Positions 8,253 through 16,513 of a stretch of 64,000 nucleotides of DNA are shown piece by piece. Position numbers and translations under genes: made by a program. The stretch's first letter is position 1; each line of letters opens with the position of its first letter. The stretch is from Streptomyces xanthii. Its GTDB lineage: Bacteria > Actinomycetota > Actinomycetes > Streptomycetales > Streptomycetaceae. A model generated the notes under the pieces. The model worked only from the letters and a program-made list of their open reading frames with translations, ran no database searches and had not been told where the DNA came from. The DNA is taken from assembly GCF_014621695.1 (NCBI RefSeq), contig NZ_CP061281.1, positions 2,852,001-2,916,000 on the forward strand, read 5' to 3'.

Positions 8253-9060
8253 TTCGGTCCCTTGCTGGGCCCCGGCGGACGGTTGCCTCGCCCGGGGGTG
8301 TCGGTGGGGTTCCCCCGAGCGGGCGCGGTGGGGTGCGCCTCGCCCGTACGGCCGGACACGCAGCTGGTCAGGCTCGCGCCGTTCTTCTCGGGTGTGAGGA
8401 AGGTGTTCTCGGGTGCGCGGGAGGTCCTCTCGGGTGCGCGGGCGGTCCTCTCAGGTGCGCGGAGGGTGCTGTCAGGTGCGCGGAAAAGCCTTCGGGGCAC
8501 GTCGGTCCCGCGACGGACACCGTGGCGCGGGTCGGTTCGGAACCCTGCCGGGCCCCGGCGCGCGGTCGCCTCGCCTGTGCGGCCGGACGCCAAACCGGTC
8601 GGGCTCGCGCCGGTCCTCTCCGGTGTGCGGAGGGTGCTGTCCGGTGCGCGGAAAAGCCTTCGGGGCACGTCGACTTCGCGACGGACACCGTGGTCCGAGT
8701 CGGTTCGGAACCCTGCCGGGCCCCGGCGCGCGGTCGCCTCGCCTGTGCGGCCGGACGCCAAACCGGTCGGGCTCGCGCCGGTCCTCTCCGGTGTGCGGAG
8801 GGTCCTCTCAGGTGCGCGGAGGGTCCTCTCAGGTGCGCGGAGGGTGCTGTCCGGTGCGCGGAAAAGCCTTCGGGGCACGTCGACTTCGCGACGGACACCG
8901 TGGGCCGGGTCGGTTCGGAACCCTGACGGGACCCGGCGCGCGGTCGCCTCGCCTGTGCGGCCGGACGCGGAAGCGGTCGGGGTCGCGCCGGGCTTCGCGG
9001 GTGGGTGGGAGGGGGTTCGGGTCACGTCGGTCCCGCGGCTCGCACCGGGGGCCGGGTCAC
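8246..9060. repeat. Nested tandem-repeat array between two operon genes
   Basis: A core beginning GGGTC..TTCGG..CCCTG recurs near 8246, 8529, 8697, 8907 and 9054. The clearest units begin CGGAAAAGCCTTCGGGGCAC at 8481, 8649 and 8859, with periods of 168 and 210 bases. The 42-base difference is two extra copies of a 21-base sub-repeat, GGTCCTCTCAGGTGCGCGGA plus one base, near 8801-8843. All periods are multiples of three. The two ends resemble the 3' end of the membrane-protein gene at 9057, so the array probably grew by duplicating that junction. Confidence 0.9.
8249..9025 (-). CDS. Arg/Pro/Thr-rich repeat ORF of unknown function
   Basis: Open frame of 258 residues made of repeats: blocks such as RREVDVPRRLFRAPDSTL, 7-residue RAPERTL units, and ASGRTGEATARRGPAGFRTD. 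Its C-terminus, PGRGNRPPGPSKGPK, resembles the C-terminus of the upstream membrane protein, PGRGNGSTKGPK. There is no signal peptide, membrane helix or known domain, and the composition is very basic. It starts GTG 9025, 31 bases after the upstream stop, and its TGA overlaps the GTG of the MatB-like N-terminal segment. Frame-preserving repeat lengths favour translation, but several frames are open in this GC-rich array, so it may be a by-product of repeat expansion that only keeps coupling between neighbours. Confidence 0.4.
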   Translation of the reverse strand: MTRTPSHPPAKPGATPTASASGRTGEATARRVPSGFRTDPAHGVRREVDVPRRLFRAPDSTLRAPERTLRAPERTLRTPERTGASPTGLASGRTGEATARRGPAGFRTDSDHGVRREVDVPRRLFRAPDSTLRTPERTGASPTGLASGRTGEATARRGPAGFRTDPRHGVRRGTDVPRRLFRAPDSTLRAPERTARAPERTSRAPENTFLTPEKNGASLTSCVSGRTGEAHPTAPARGNPTDTPGRGNRPPGPSKGPK

Positions 9061-9695
9061 TTCGGGCCCTTGGTGGAGCCGTTGCCGCGGCCGGGGTTGT
9101 TGGTGGAGTTGCCGCGGGCCGGTTCGGTCGTGGGCGGGGGCGTGGTGGCCGGGGTGTCGGCGGTGCCGCGGGACGTGGAGGCGGCCGGGCTCGCCTCCTT
9201 CTTCCCGGGCGTGTCGTCCGGGTCGCCGGACGGGGTGGCGCTCGGGGCCCCGGTGGCTCCGGTGCCGGACGGGGCGTCGGTGGTGACGGGGCCCGGGGCC
9301 GCGGGGGCCGAGTGCTCGGCGCGCTGCTTGCCGCCGTCGTCGTCGCCGTCGGTCCAGGACAGCGGGCCGCTCGACGGGCTCGCCCCGAACAGGCCGAAGA
9401 CGACGACGCCGAGGAAGACGACGCAGACGGCGCCGAGCGCGATCCCGCCGCGCCGCATCAGGCGCCCCCGGCGCCCGGTGGTGTCGACGAACACGGCGCC
9501 GTCCTCGTCGGGCACGACGGGGAGCGGCTCCGTGGTGTCGTGGAGGGCGGCCGGGGCCACGGTGGCCGATTCACGCCAGCCGTGGACCGTGGCCGGATCG
9601 GCGTAACCGTCGTAGGCGCCCGCCGCCTGCTGTGGGTCGTAGACGACACCGGACAGGTTCGCTTCGGCGTCTTCTCGTGGGTGCTGCCAGGACAT
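9057..9695 (-). CDS. Single-pass membrane protein upstream of the MatB-like synthase
   Basis: 212 residues with no domain I recognise. Residues 1-80 are a soluble, probably cytoplasmic region starting MSWQHPREDAEANLSGVVYD; about 83-105 form one hydrophobic helix (GGIALGAVCVVFLGVVVFGL) after an RRGRLMRR basic stretch; the outside part is low-complexity Ser/Thr/Pro/Ala-rich and ends PGRGNGSTKGPK. Position directly upstream of a MatB-like gene recalls the matA-matB pair of Streptomyces, but I cannot confirm homology to MatA from sequence. It is the first gene of the leftward unit; the AlkB-type gene upstream lies on the same strand 97 bases away. Confidence 0.8.
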   Translation of the reverse strand: MSWQHPREDAEANLSGVVYDPQQAAGAYDGYADPATVHGWRESATVAPAALHDTTEPLPVVPDEDGAVFVDTTGRRGRLMRRGGIALGAVCVVFLGVVVFGLFGASPSSGPLSWTDGDDDGGKQRAEHSAPAAPGPVTTDAPSGTGATGAPSATPSGDPDDTPGKKEASPAASTSRGTADTPATTPPPTTEPARGNSTNNPGRGNGSTKGPK

Positions 9696-9792
9696 GAGCG
9701 CGGATTTTAAGGGGTTCCGGTGGCCCGGAACAGTCGTCGGCGATATCGCCGCAGACCGGCCTTTTCTCCGCCAAGCGCGCGGAACCCCGAGG

Positions 9793-10419
9793 TCAGCGCA
9801 CCCCGTGTGGCCGGAACTGGACGCTGATCCTGGGCCCGGCCGCCCGGGTCGACTTGGGGATCGCGTGCTCCCAGGTGCGCTGGCAGGAGCCGCCCATGAC
9901 GATGAGGTCGCCGTGCCCGAGGGCCCGGCGCACGGCGGGTCCGCCGCCGACGGGCCGCAGCACGAGGTCCCGGGGCGCTCCGACGGAAAGGATCGCCACC
10001 ATCGTGTTCTCGCGGGCGCCGCGCCCGATGCGGTCGCCGTGCCAGGCGACGCTGTCGCGCCCGTCGCGGTAGTAGCAGAGCCCGGCCGTGGTGAACGGCT
10101 CGCCCAGCTCGCGCGCGTAGTGGGCGGACAGGGCGTCGCGGGCCGCGCCGAGCACGGGGTGCGGGAGTTCCTGGCCCGCCCCGTAGAACTTGAGGAGGCG
10201 GGGCACGTCGACGACCCGCTCGTACATCTGGCGGCGCTCGGCCCGCCACGGGACGCGCTCGGCGAGCAGCTCGAACAGGGCGTCGGCGCCGTGCAGCCAG
10301 CCGGGCAGCACGTCGATCCAGGCGCCGGACCCGAGCTCGGTGCGGCGCAGTCCGTCGAGGCCGCCGAGCGCGGTCTCCTCGATCCGGTCGGCCTGGTCGA
10401 AGAGGGATCCCTGGAGCAT
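9793..10419 (-). CDS. AlkB-family Fe(II)/2-oxoglutarate-dependent dioxygenase
   Basis: A 208-residue enzyme of the AlkB alkyl-lesion repair family, which oxidatively demethylates alkylated DNA or RNA bases. Iron ligands are visible as the H-x-D pair in SVAWHGDRIG and a distal His in TWEHAIPK; the 2-oxoglutarate-binding Arg lies in RISVQFRPHG at the C-terminus. Length and the N-terminal LFDQADRIEE segment match bacterial AlkB-like proteins of actinobacteria. Start ATG 10419. The 253 bases between it and the divergent aminotransferase show an inverted GAACATGTGCTCGAACA region near 10443 but no clear promoter that I can defend. Confidence 0.92.
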   Translation of the reverse strand: MLQGSLFDQADRIEETALGGLDGLRRTELGSGAWIDVLPGWLHGADALFELLAERVPWRAERRQMYERVVDVPRLLKFYGAGQELPHPVLGAARDALSAHYARELGEPFTTAGLCYYRDGRDSVAWHGDRIGRGARENTMVAILSVGAPRDLVLRPVGGGPAVRRALGHGDLIVMGGSCQRTWEHAIPKSTRAAGPRISVQFRPHGVR

Positions 10420-10672
10420 GACTCCAGACTAACCCCCTTCTTCGAACATGTGCTCGAACACGCGCAAGCGGCCGGAACACCCGCCCTCCCGAGTGGCCGA
10501 TCTCACCCGGCCCGACAGGCCCACGCATCCAAGCCGCACCCCCGCCCGCACCCGGCATTCCTCAGGCATCCGGCACTGCGTGCCATCACATCCGAAACCG
10601 GTCCCGGCCGGGGTCCTCCGGGCGGCGGCCAAGCGAGCGCGCCCCCGCGAGCGGCCGCCGTACAGTCTGTCC

Positions 10673-11881
10673 ATGCAGCTCATCCAGTCGACCAAGCTCG
10701 CCAACGTCTGCTACGAGATCCGGGGCCCGGTTCTCGAGGAAGCGATGCGGCTGGAGGCGGCAGGGCACCGCATCCTCAAGCTGAACACCGGCAACCCGGC
10801 CGCGTTCGGCTTCGACTGCCCGCCCGAGATCCTCGAGGACATCCTCCGCAACGTCGGGGACGCCCACGGCTACGGCGACGCCAAGGGCCTGCTCGCCGCC
10901 CGCCGCGCGGTGATGATGCACTACCAGACCCTCGGCGTGGAGACCGACGTCGAGCACGTCTACATCGGTAACGGCGTGTCCGAGCTGATCGTGATGGCCA
11001 TGCAGGGCCTGCTCGACGACGGCGACGAGGTGCTGGTCCCCGCGCCGGACTACCCGCTGTGGACGGCCGCCGTCTCCCTGTCCGGCGGCACCGCCGTGCA
11101 CTACCGCTGCGACGAGCAGTCCGACTGGATGCCCGATCTCGCCGACGTGGAGCGGAAGGTCACCGACCGCACCAAGGCGATCGTCATCATCAACCCGAAC
11201 AACCCGACCGGCGCCGTCTACAGCGACGAGATGCTGCGCGGCCTCACCGACATCGCCCGCCGGCACAACCTGCTGGTCTGCTCCGACGAGATCTACGACA
11301 AGATCCTCTACGACGGCGCCACGCACACCCCGACCGCCGCGATCGCCCCGGACCTGCTGACCCTCACCTTCAACGGCATGTCGAAGGCGTACCGGGTGGC
11401 CGGCTACCGGGTCGGCTGGATGGCGATCTCCGGCCCCCGCGCGCACGCCCAGTCGTACATCGAGGGCCTGACGATCCTGGCGAACATGCGCCTGTGCGCG
11501 AACATGCCGGGCCAGCACGGCGTCGTCGCCGCGCTCACCGGGCGGCAGACGATCGACGACCTGGTGCTGCCGGGCGGCCGGCTGAAGGAGCAGCGGGACG
11601 TGGCGCACGGGCTGCTCACGCAGATCCCGGGCGTGACGTGTGTGAAGCCGAAGGGGGCGCTGTACCTGTTCCCGCGCCTCGACCCCAAGGTGTTCAAGAT
11701 CAAGGATGACCGGCAGATGGTGCTCGACCTGCTGCGCGCCGAGAAGATCATGGTCGTCCAGGGCACGGGCTTCAACTGGCCGGAGCCCGACCACTTCCGC
11801 GTCGTCACCCTGCCCGACACCCGGCAGCTGACGGAGGCCGTGACCCGGATCGGGAACTTCCTGGACGGCTACAGCCAGTAG
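10673..11881 (+). CDS. Class I/II PLP-dependent aminotransferase (AlaA-like)
   Basis: A 402-residue fold-type I aminotransferase, probably using pyruvate/alanine and glutamate like E. coli AlaA. Visible motifs are LKLNTGNPAAFGF near the N-terminus, NPNNPTGAVYS, SDEIYDKILYDG, and the PLP lysine in NGMSKAYRVAGYRVGW. A longer frame open upstream is discounted: the protein aligns from MQLIQSTKLANVCYEIRGPV, which is the usual N-terminus of this family, and the Arg-rich upstream extension has no similarity. It is monocistronic, with the next gene 102 bases downstream behind its own operator. Confidence 0.93.
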   Translation: MQLIQSTKLANVCYEIRGPVLEEAMRLEAAGHRILKLNTGNPAAFGFDCPPEILEDILRNVGDAHGYGDAKGLLAARRAVMMHYQTLGVETDVEHVYIGNGVSELIVMAMQGLLDDGDEVLVPAPDYPLWTAAVSLSGGTAVHYRCDEQSDWMPDLADVERKVTDRTKAIVIINPNNPTGAVYSDEMLRGLTDIARRHNLLVCSDEIYDKILYDGATHTPTAAIAPDLLTLTFNGMSKAYRVAGYRVGWMAISGPRAHAQSYIEGLTILANMRLCANMPGQHGVVAALTGRQTIDDLVLPGGRLKEQRDVAHGLLTQIPGVTCVKPKGALYLFPRLDPKVFKIKDDRQMVLDLLRAEKIMVVQGTGFNWPEPDHFRVVTLPDTRQLTEAVTRIGNFLDGYSQ

Positions 11882-11905
11882 CGCCGCGCCGGACGCGACT
11901 CGTTT

Positions 11906-11936
11906 TTGGACAGGTTCTAATTTAGACGAAGTCCAA
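11906..11936. promoter_or_regulatory. 31-base nested palindrome, Fur-family-like operator
   Basis: TTGGAC and GTCCAA form the outer arms and TCTAA-T-TTAGA the inner 5-1-5 core; 11 of 15 positions on each side are complementary about the central T at 11921. This is an AT-rich island in a GC-rich region, and its N-1-N layout resembles Fur/PerR/CatR boxes. It sits 47 bases upstream of the ATG at 11984. The regulator is not in this window. Confidence 0.55.
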
Positions 11937-11983
11937 GGTACGATGGAGGTCAATCCGCGCCCGCTCCTGTCTGGAGGCCTCCG

Positions 11984-12397
11984 ATGTACGAGCCGATCCG
12001 CACCAAGTCGGTCCACACGACGGTGGCCGCGCCGGGCGGCGACTTCCCGCACCGCTCGCGCGAGGAGGAGCTGGACATCCAGCTCGCCGGGCACCTCGCG
12101 GCCCTCCTCGCCGTGACCGACGAGCTGCGCGCGGTCGCCGGGACACCGGAGCTCGACACGGCCGCGGCGGAGCTCGCCGCCCAGGTCGCCCGCCTGCGCG
12201 GCGGTCACGCCCCGGCCCGCTCGACCGTGGCCGACGCCCTGCACGAACCCCATGTGATCGCCCTGCACCAGCGCGCCCACGCCCTCGCGGGCCGCGCCCT
12301 GGTCGTCGCCGCGTCCCGCGCGGACACGGCGGCCGCGATCCTCGCCGCCCGCCGGATGGAGTTCCACGCGGACGCCACGGAGCCCGTCGCGGCGTAG
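11984..12397 (+). CDS. Conserved-looking small protein of unknown function behind a Fur-like operator
   Basis: A soluble 137-residue protein starting MYEPIRTKSVHTT, mostly helical and Ala-rich, with no Cys, no signal peptide and no membrane segment. Several His residues (HEPHVIALHQRAHALAG) could bind metal, but I recognise no family. GGAGG lies seven bases before the ATG. The strong palindrome just upstream suggests control by a metal- or peroxide-sensing Fur-family repressor, which would make a role in metal or oxidative stress reasonable; that is inference only. It ends at a bidirectional hairpin shared with the convergent surface-protein gene. Confidence 0.75.
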   Translation: MYEPIRTKSVHTTVAAPGGDFPHRSREEELDIQLAGHLAALLAVTDELRAVAGTPELDTAAAELAAQVARLRGGHAPARSTVADALHEPHVIALHQRAHALAGRALVVAASRADTAAAILAARRMEFHADATEPVAA

Positions 12398-12403
12398 GCG
12401 TGG

Positions 12404-12438
12404 CGTAGGGCCGGATCGTCGATGCCCCCGGCCCTACG
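12404..12438. terminator. Bidirectional hairpin terminator between convergent genes
   Basis: CGTAGGGCCGG (12404-12414) pairs perfectly with CCGGCCCTACG (12428-12438) across a 13-base loop. It lies immediately after the stop at 12397 and just before the stop of the leftward gene at 12447. No long T tract follows, as is common in this group. Confidence 0.75.
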
Positions 12439-12446
12439 TCTCCGGG

Positions 12447-14171
12447 TCAGCGGCGCACGAGCACCGTCGCCGACGCCGTCGCGTCCCGGTGGTCGGCGTC
12501 ACCGGCCCAGGTCAGCGTGTACGTCGCCGACTTGATGGTCCGCGGGGTGTCGCGGAGGGTGAAGGCGCCGTCGGCGCCGACCGTCACCGGAGCCAGCTCC
12601 GTCGTCCCCAGCCGGTCCGTGCGGCGCACGGTGAGCGTGAGGCCTGCGGGCAGCGCGGGCCCCGTGGCCGTCAGGGTGCCCGGGATCACCACGCCGGCGC
12701 TCATCGTCGCCTCGTCCGGCGCGTCGAGCGTGAGCGTCGTCGGCGCCTTGCCCACCTGCACCGTCCGCACGACGTCCGCCGCGGGCCGGTGCGTGAGGTC
12801 GCCCAGGTAGGACACCCGGTACGTCGCCTCACCGACCTTGTCCGGCACGTCGAAGACCGTGAACGTGCCGTCCGCGGCGAACTTCACCGGGGTCAGCTCC
12901 GTCTTCCCGTCCGCGTCCTCGCGCACGGCCGTCACCTTCGTGGGGTCCGCGGGCGCGGGCCCGTCGAACTCCAGCCGGCCGCGCAGCGCCACCGGCTCCC
13001 CCACCACGGCGCTGCTCGGCGACTGCGTCAGATCGCCGCTGAACCGGGCGTCGTACTGGGCGGCCGGCGGCGTGATGACGTGCAGCCAGAACTGGCTGCC
13101 GTAGGAGGTCACCGCGAACAGCCGGGAGCCGTCCGCCGCGAACTCCAGGCCGCGCGGGGCGATCTCGCTGCCGTCGAGGCTGCCCTCGAAGGCGAACTCC
13201 AGCGGCGCCGTCGTGTCCGCCGGGTTCGCCGGCTGGATCAGCAGGTCGGGCGTGGAGCCGTAGGCGGCCGCGCCCCGGGCCACGTACTTGCCGTCGCCGC
13301 TGAAGGCGACCGCGGAGGCCTTCGCCCCGGCGGGCAGCGGCTGGTACTGCTCGGCCGCGTCGGTGAAGTCGTCCGCGTTCAGCAGGCGGGTGCCGGCCGC
13401 GGCGTCGGCGACGGCGAGCTTCTTGCCGTCGGCGCTGGGCGCGAGGTCCTTGAAGTCGAGGGCGCCCTTGCCGTCCTCGCCCGCGAAGCGGCGCTCGGGG
13501 CCGCGTACCGGGTCGTCGTTGTCGGCGGCGAACGCGGTGATGAAGGGGTTCGGCGCGCTGGAGTTGGCCGGCTGGGCCGCGTAGAAGCGGTCCGGGGCGG
13601 CCGGGCCGCCGCCGAAGAGCTGGATGCGGCCGTAGTCGCCCCAGCCGGTGTTCTGCGCCGGTTCGCTCAGCCGGCCCAGGGTCGCGTACGCGGAGTCGCA
13701 GTAGCCGAACGAGTACGCGCTCGTGTGCCAGACCCGGCCGCCCGCGACGGCCAGCGAACGCCCGCAGGTGTCGTAGCTCGCGCTCGTCAGGCTCCGCTGC
13801 TCCAGGGTGGCGGCGTCGAAGGCCAGGATGCCGCTGGGCTGCGACACGTACAGGGTGGTGCCGTCGGCGCTCACGTCGAGGCCCGAGGCGGCGGCGGGCG
13901 TGCTGATCGAGGTGATCTTCCGGCCGTCGAAGTCGTAGACGTGCACGGCCGGGGGCGTCGGGTTCGACGCGGGGCCCTCCGTGACGTAGACGCGCTGGTG
14001 GGCGGAGTCGACCGCCAGCGCCGAGAAGTTGGTGACCGGAAGCTTCACGGCGGTGTCGGCGGGCGTAGCGGCGACGGCCTGCGAGGCCGTGGCACCCACC
14101 AGCCCCGTCGCCCCGAGCACCCCGGCCACGAACAGTGCGGCGGAACGTCTGAAGTGCTGAACCTTGCTCAA
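12447..14171 (-). CDS. Secreted beta-propeller protein with two C-terminal Ig-like domains
   Basis: An exported 574-residue protein. The start is TTG at 14171: the preceding codon is a stop, and GGGGGG lies 6-11 bases upstream. KVQHFRR plus a hydrophobic stretch ending TASQAVAA is a good signal peptide. Residues about 40-390 form YncE/WD-like blades (HQRVYVTEGP, SADGTTLYVSQPSGILAFDA, FSGDGKYVARG, FAADGSRLFAV). Two Ig-like repeats follow (about 390-480 and 480-574), each with the pattern VGEPVALRGRL / ADGTFTVFDVP / ATYRVSYLGD. No anchor or catalytic motif is seen; a cell-wall or matrix adhesion role is possible but not shown. Confidence 0.87.
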   Translation of the reverse strand: MSKVQHFRRSAALFVAGVLGATGLVGATASQAVAATPADTAVKLPVTNFSALAVDSAHQRVYVTEGPASNPTPPAVHVYDFDGRKITSISTPAAASGLDVSADGTTLYVSQPSGILAFDAATLEQRSLTSASYDTCGRSLAVAGGRVWHTSAYSFGYCDSAYATLGRLSEPAQNTGWGDYGRIQLFGGGPAAPDRFYAAQPANSSAPNPFITAFAADNDDPVRGPERRFAGEDGKGALDFKDLAPSADGKKLAVADAAAGTRLLNADDFTDAAEQYQPLPAGAKASAVAFSGDGKYVARGAAAYGSTPDLLIQPANPADTTAPLEFAFEGSLDGSEIAPRGLEFAADGSRLFAVTSYGSQFWLHVITPPAAQYDARFSGDLTQSPSSAVVGEPVALRGRLEFDGPAPADPTKVTAVREDADGKTELTPVKFAADGTFTVFDVPDKVGEATYRVSYLGDLTHRPAADVVRTVQVGKAPTTLTLDAPDEATMSAGVVIPGTLTATGPALPAGLTLTVRRTDRLGTTELAPVTVGADGAFTLRDTPRTIKSATYTLTWAGDADHRDATASATVLVRR

Positions 14172-14178
14172 CTATGCC

Positions 14179-14229
14179 CCCCACAGGCTGAGTTGGCGCC
14201 CATCCCCCTCGATGGGCGACTGTGTGGGG
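14179..14229. promoter_or_regulatory. Two-part hairpin in the leader of the TTG-start surface gene
   Basis: CCCCACA (14179-14185) pairs with TGTGGGG (14223-14229), and inside it CGCCCATC (14197-14204) pairs with GATGGGCG (14211-14218). On the leftward transcript it covers the Shine-Dalgarno region of the gene starting at 14171 and may limit translation. Alternatively it is an operator. Confidence 0.4.
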
Positions 14230-14308
14230 ACATTGAAACATGTGGTGGACATGTGAAGAGCCGAGTCGACCACGGCCCACCGGCACACGCGCACGGCGGC
14301 ACACATGC

Positions 14309-14348
14309 GAACGAGCCCCCCGTACGCCGTTGTACGGGGGGCTCGTTC
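14309..14348 (-). terminator. Strong hairpin terminator of pckG
   Basis: GAACGAGCCCCCCGTAC and GTACGGGGGGCTCGTTC form a perfect 17-bp stem with a 6-base loop, nine bases after the pckG stop codon. It is the most stable simple hairpin in this part of the window. Confidence 0.85.
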
Positions 14349-14356
14349 AGGTCCGG

Positions 14357-16189
14357 CTAGCCGAGGCGCTGCACCAGGTTGCGGTACTCGTCCCACAGCT
14401 CCTTGGGCGTGTGATCGCCGAAGGTGTTGAGGTGCTCGGGTACCAGAGCGGCTTCCTCGCGCCAGACCTCCTTGTCGACGGAGAGCAGGAAGTCCAGGTC
14501 GGAGTCGGCCAGTTCGAGGCCTTCCGTGTCCAGGGACTCCTTGGTCGGGAGGATGCCGATCGGGGTCTCGACACCTTCCGCCCGGCCGTCGAGGCGGTCG
14601 ACGATCCACTTCAGGACGCGGGAGTTCTCACCGAACCCGGGCCACACGAAGCGCCCGTTCGCGTCCTTGCGGAACCAGTTGACGTAGTAGATCTTCGGGA
14701 GCTTGGCGGCGTCCTTGTCGGCACCGACCTTCACCCAGTGGGCCATGTAGTCGCCCATGTTGTAGCCGCAGAACGGCAGCATCGCGAACGGGTCGCGGCG
14801 CAGCTCGCCGACCTTGCCCTCGGCGGCGGCGGTCTTCTCGGAGGCCACGTTGGCGCCCAGGAAGACGCCGTGGTTCCAGTCGAAGGACTCGGTGACCAGC
14901 GGCACGGCGGAGGCGCGGCGGCCGCCGAAGAGGATCGCCGAGATCGGCACGCCCTTCGGGTCCTCCCACTCCGGCGCGATGATCGGGCACTGGCCGGCCG
15001 GGACGGTGAAGCGGGCGTTGGGGTGCGCGGCCGGGGTCTCGGACGCGGGCGTCCAGTCGTTGCCCTTCCAGTCCGTGAGGTGCGCGGGCGCCTCCTCGGT
15101 CATGCCCTCCCACCACACGTCGCCGTCGTCGGTCAGGGCGACGTTCGTGAAGACGGAGTTGCCCCACATGGTCTTCATCGCGTTGGCGTTGGTGTGCTCG
15201 CCGGTGCCGGGCGCGACACCGAAGAAGCCGGCCTCGGGGTTGATCGCGTAGAGGCGGCCGTCCTCGCCGAAGCGCATCCAGGCGATGTCGTCACCGATCG
15301 TCTCGACGGTCCAGCCGGAGATCGTGGGCTCCAGCATCGCGAGGTTCGTCTTGCCGCACGCGGACGGGAAGGCCGCGGCGACGTACTTCGACTCGCCCTG
15401 CGGCGGCGTCAGCTTGAGGATCAGCATGTGCTCGGCGAGCCAGCCCTCGTCACGTGCCATGACGGAGGCGATGCGCAGCGCGTAGCACTTCTTGCCCAGC
15501 AGGGCGTTGCCGCCGTAGCCGGAGCCGAAGGACCAGATCTCGCGGTCCTCGGGGAAGTGCGAGATGTACTTGGTGGAGTTGCAGGGCCACGGGACGTCCT
15601 GCTCGCCCTCGGCCAGCGGGGCGCCCAGGGTGTGGACGGCCTTGACGAAGAAGCCGTCCTCGCCGAGCTCGTCCAGGACCGGCTGTCCCATGCGGGTCAT
15701 GGTGCGCATGGAGACGGCGACGTACGCCGAGTCGGTGATCTCGACGCCGATCGCGGACAGCGGCGAGCCGAGCGGACCCATGCAGAACGGGACGACGTAC
15801 ATCGTCCGGCCCTTCATCGAGCCGCGGAAGACGCCCTTCTCACCGGCGAAGATCTCCCGCATCTCGGCGGGGGCCTTCCAGTGGTTCGTCGGGCCGGCGC
15901 CCTCCTCCTTCTCGGAGCAGATGAAGGTGCGGTCCTCGACGCGGGCGACATCGGACGGGTCGGAGGCCGCGTAGTAGGAGTTGGGGCGCTTGATCGGGTC
16001 GAGCTTCTTGAACGTCCCCTTGGCGACCAGCTCCTCGGCCAGCCGCTCGTACTCGGCCTCCGAGCCGTCGCACCAGACCACGCGGTCCGGCTGCGTGAGC
16101 TCGGCGATCTCGTTGACCCACGAGATCAGGCCCTGGTGGGTGGTCGGGAGGGTGTCCGGGGAGTTGGGAGCCGCGATGTCGCGCGCCAC
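14357..16189 (-). CDS. pckG: Phosphoenolpyruvate carboxykinase (GTP)
   Basis: Cytosolic 610-residue enzyme that converts oxaloacetate and GTP to phosphoenolpyruvate, GDP and CO2, the first step of gluconeogenesis. The P-loop and active-site Cys are visible in [13 protein letters not shown], the metal/nucleotide region in [11 protein letters not shown], and the GTP-type specificity loops in [17 protein letters not shown] and [14 protein letters not shown]. Length is as expected for the GTP-dependent class. Start is GTG 16189 with TAGGAG seven bases upstream. It is monocistronic, ending at the hairpin at 14309-14348. The 324-base upstream region has palindromes that may bind a carbon-state regulator. 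Confidence 0.97.
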   Translation of the reverse strand: MARDIAAPNSPDTLPTTHQGLISWVNEIAELTQPDRVVWCDGSEAEYERLAEELVAKGTFKKLDPIKRPNSYYAASDPSDVARVEDRTFICSEKEEGAGPTNHWKAPAEMREIFAGEKGVFRGSMKGRTMYVVPFCMGPLGSPLSAIGVEITDSAYVAVSMRTMTRMGQPVLDELGEDGFFVKAVHTLGAPLAEGEQDVPWPCNSTKYISHFPEDREIWSFGSGYGGNALLGKKCYALRIASVMARDEGWLAEHMLILKLTPPQGESKYVAAAFPSACGKTNLAMLEPTISGWTVETIGDDIAWMRFGEDGRLYAINPEAGFFGVAPGTGEHTNANAMKTMWGNSVFTNVALTDDGDVWWEGMTEEAPAHLTDWKGNDWTPASETPAAHPNARFTVPAGQCPIIAPEWEDPKGVPISAILFGGRRASAVPLVTESFDWNHGVFLGANVASEKTAAAEGKVGELRRDPFAMLPFCGYNMGDYMAHWVKVGADKDAAKLPKIYYVNWFRKDANGRFVWPGFGENSRVLKWIVDRLDGRAEGVETPIGILPTKESLDTEGLELADSDLDFLLSVDKEVWREEAALVPEHLNTFGDHTPKELWDEYRNLVQRLG

Positions 16190-16484
16190 GATCGCTCCTA
16201 AATGAGGGGTATGGAGGTTGATGCCCCGTGGGGGCTGCGACCCGGACGCTGCGCCTCCCGTTCCACTGATCCCAGTGGGCGCTCATCCGGTGCCGACGGC
16301 ACTCATTTGATCATCCGACCGTTTCGCCCATATGTCCAGGGGGCCTCACACCTGAGCGACGTGAGGATTCCCACTCGATACGCAGATTTCACCTTCCGAT
16401 TGCCGTCCGCCTCCGCTCACGGCCGCACGAGTGAGGGTGGGGGCAGCCCCAGGACGGAAAAGGGGGGAGGCTCCATATCTGTCG
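16190..16484. promoter_or_regulatory. Divergent intergenic region of pckG and trhA with two perfect palindromes
   Basis: No gene is supported here. CCACTG-ATCC-CAGTGG (16263-16278) and GTGCCG-A-CGGCAC (16290-16302) are perfect inverted repeats within 120 bases upstream of the pckG GTG, placed where a regulator of gluconeogenesis could act. A longer open frame that would join this region to trhA is not credible. Confidence 0.4.
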
Positions 16485-16506
16485 CCTACGGTCCCGTAGG
16501 TACGAT
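16485..16506 (+). promoter_or_regulatory. Palindrome abutting a -10 element; trhA transcript may be leaderless
   Basis: CCTACGG-TC-CCGTAGG is a perfect 7-2-7 palindrome at 16485-16500, followed at once by TACGAT (16501-16506), a good -10 hexamer. A start about seven bases downstream would fall on or beside the ATG at 16514, giving a leaderless mRNA. Binding to the palindrome would cover the -10 to -35 spacer. Confidence 0.5.
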
Positions 16507-16513
16507 GCCCGCC

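Noticed and set aside
8246..9060. CRISPR array
   Set aside because: Units are long, contiguous and diverged, with no unique spacers and no cas genes nearby.
8061..9710. Rightward open frames across the tandem array (up to 549 residues)
   Set aside because: All frames stay open in the array because of its composition and period of three. The leftward ORF is better placed between two leftward genes with coupled ends.
16202..16513. N-terminal extension of about 100 residues for the trhA product
   Set aside because: It would cross two palindromes and the likely promoter, and the family begins at the MSAAAEPS region.
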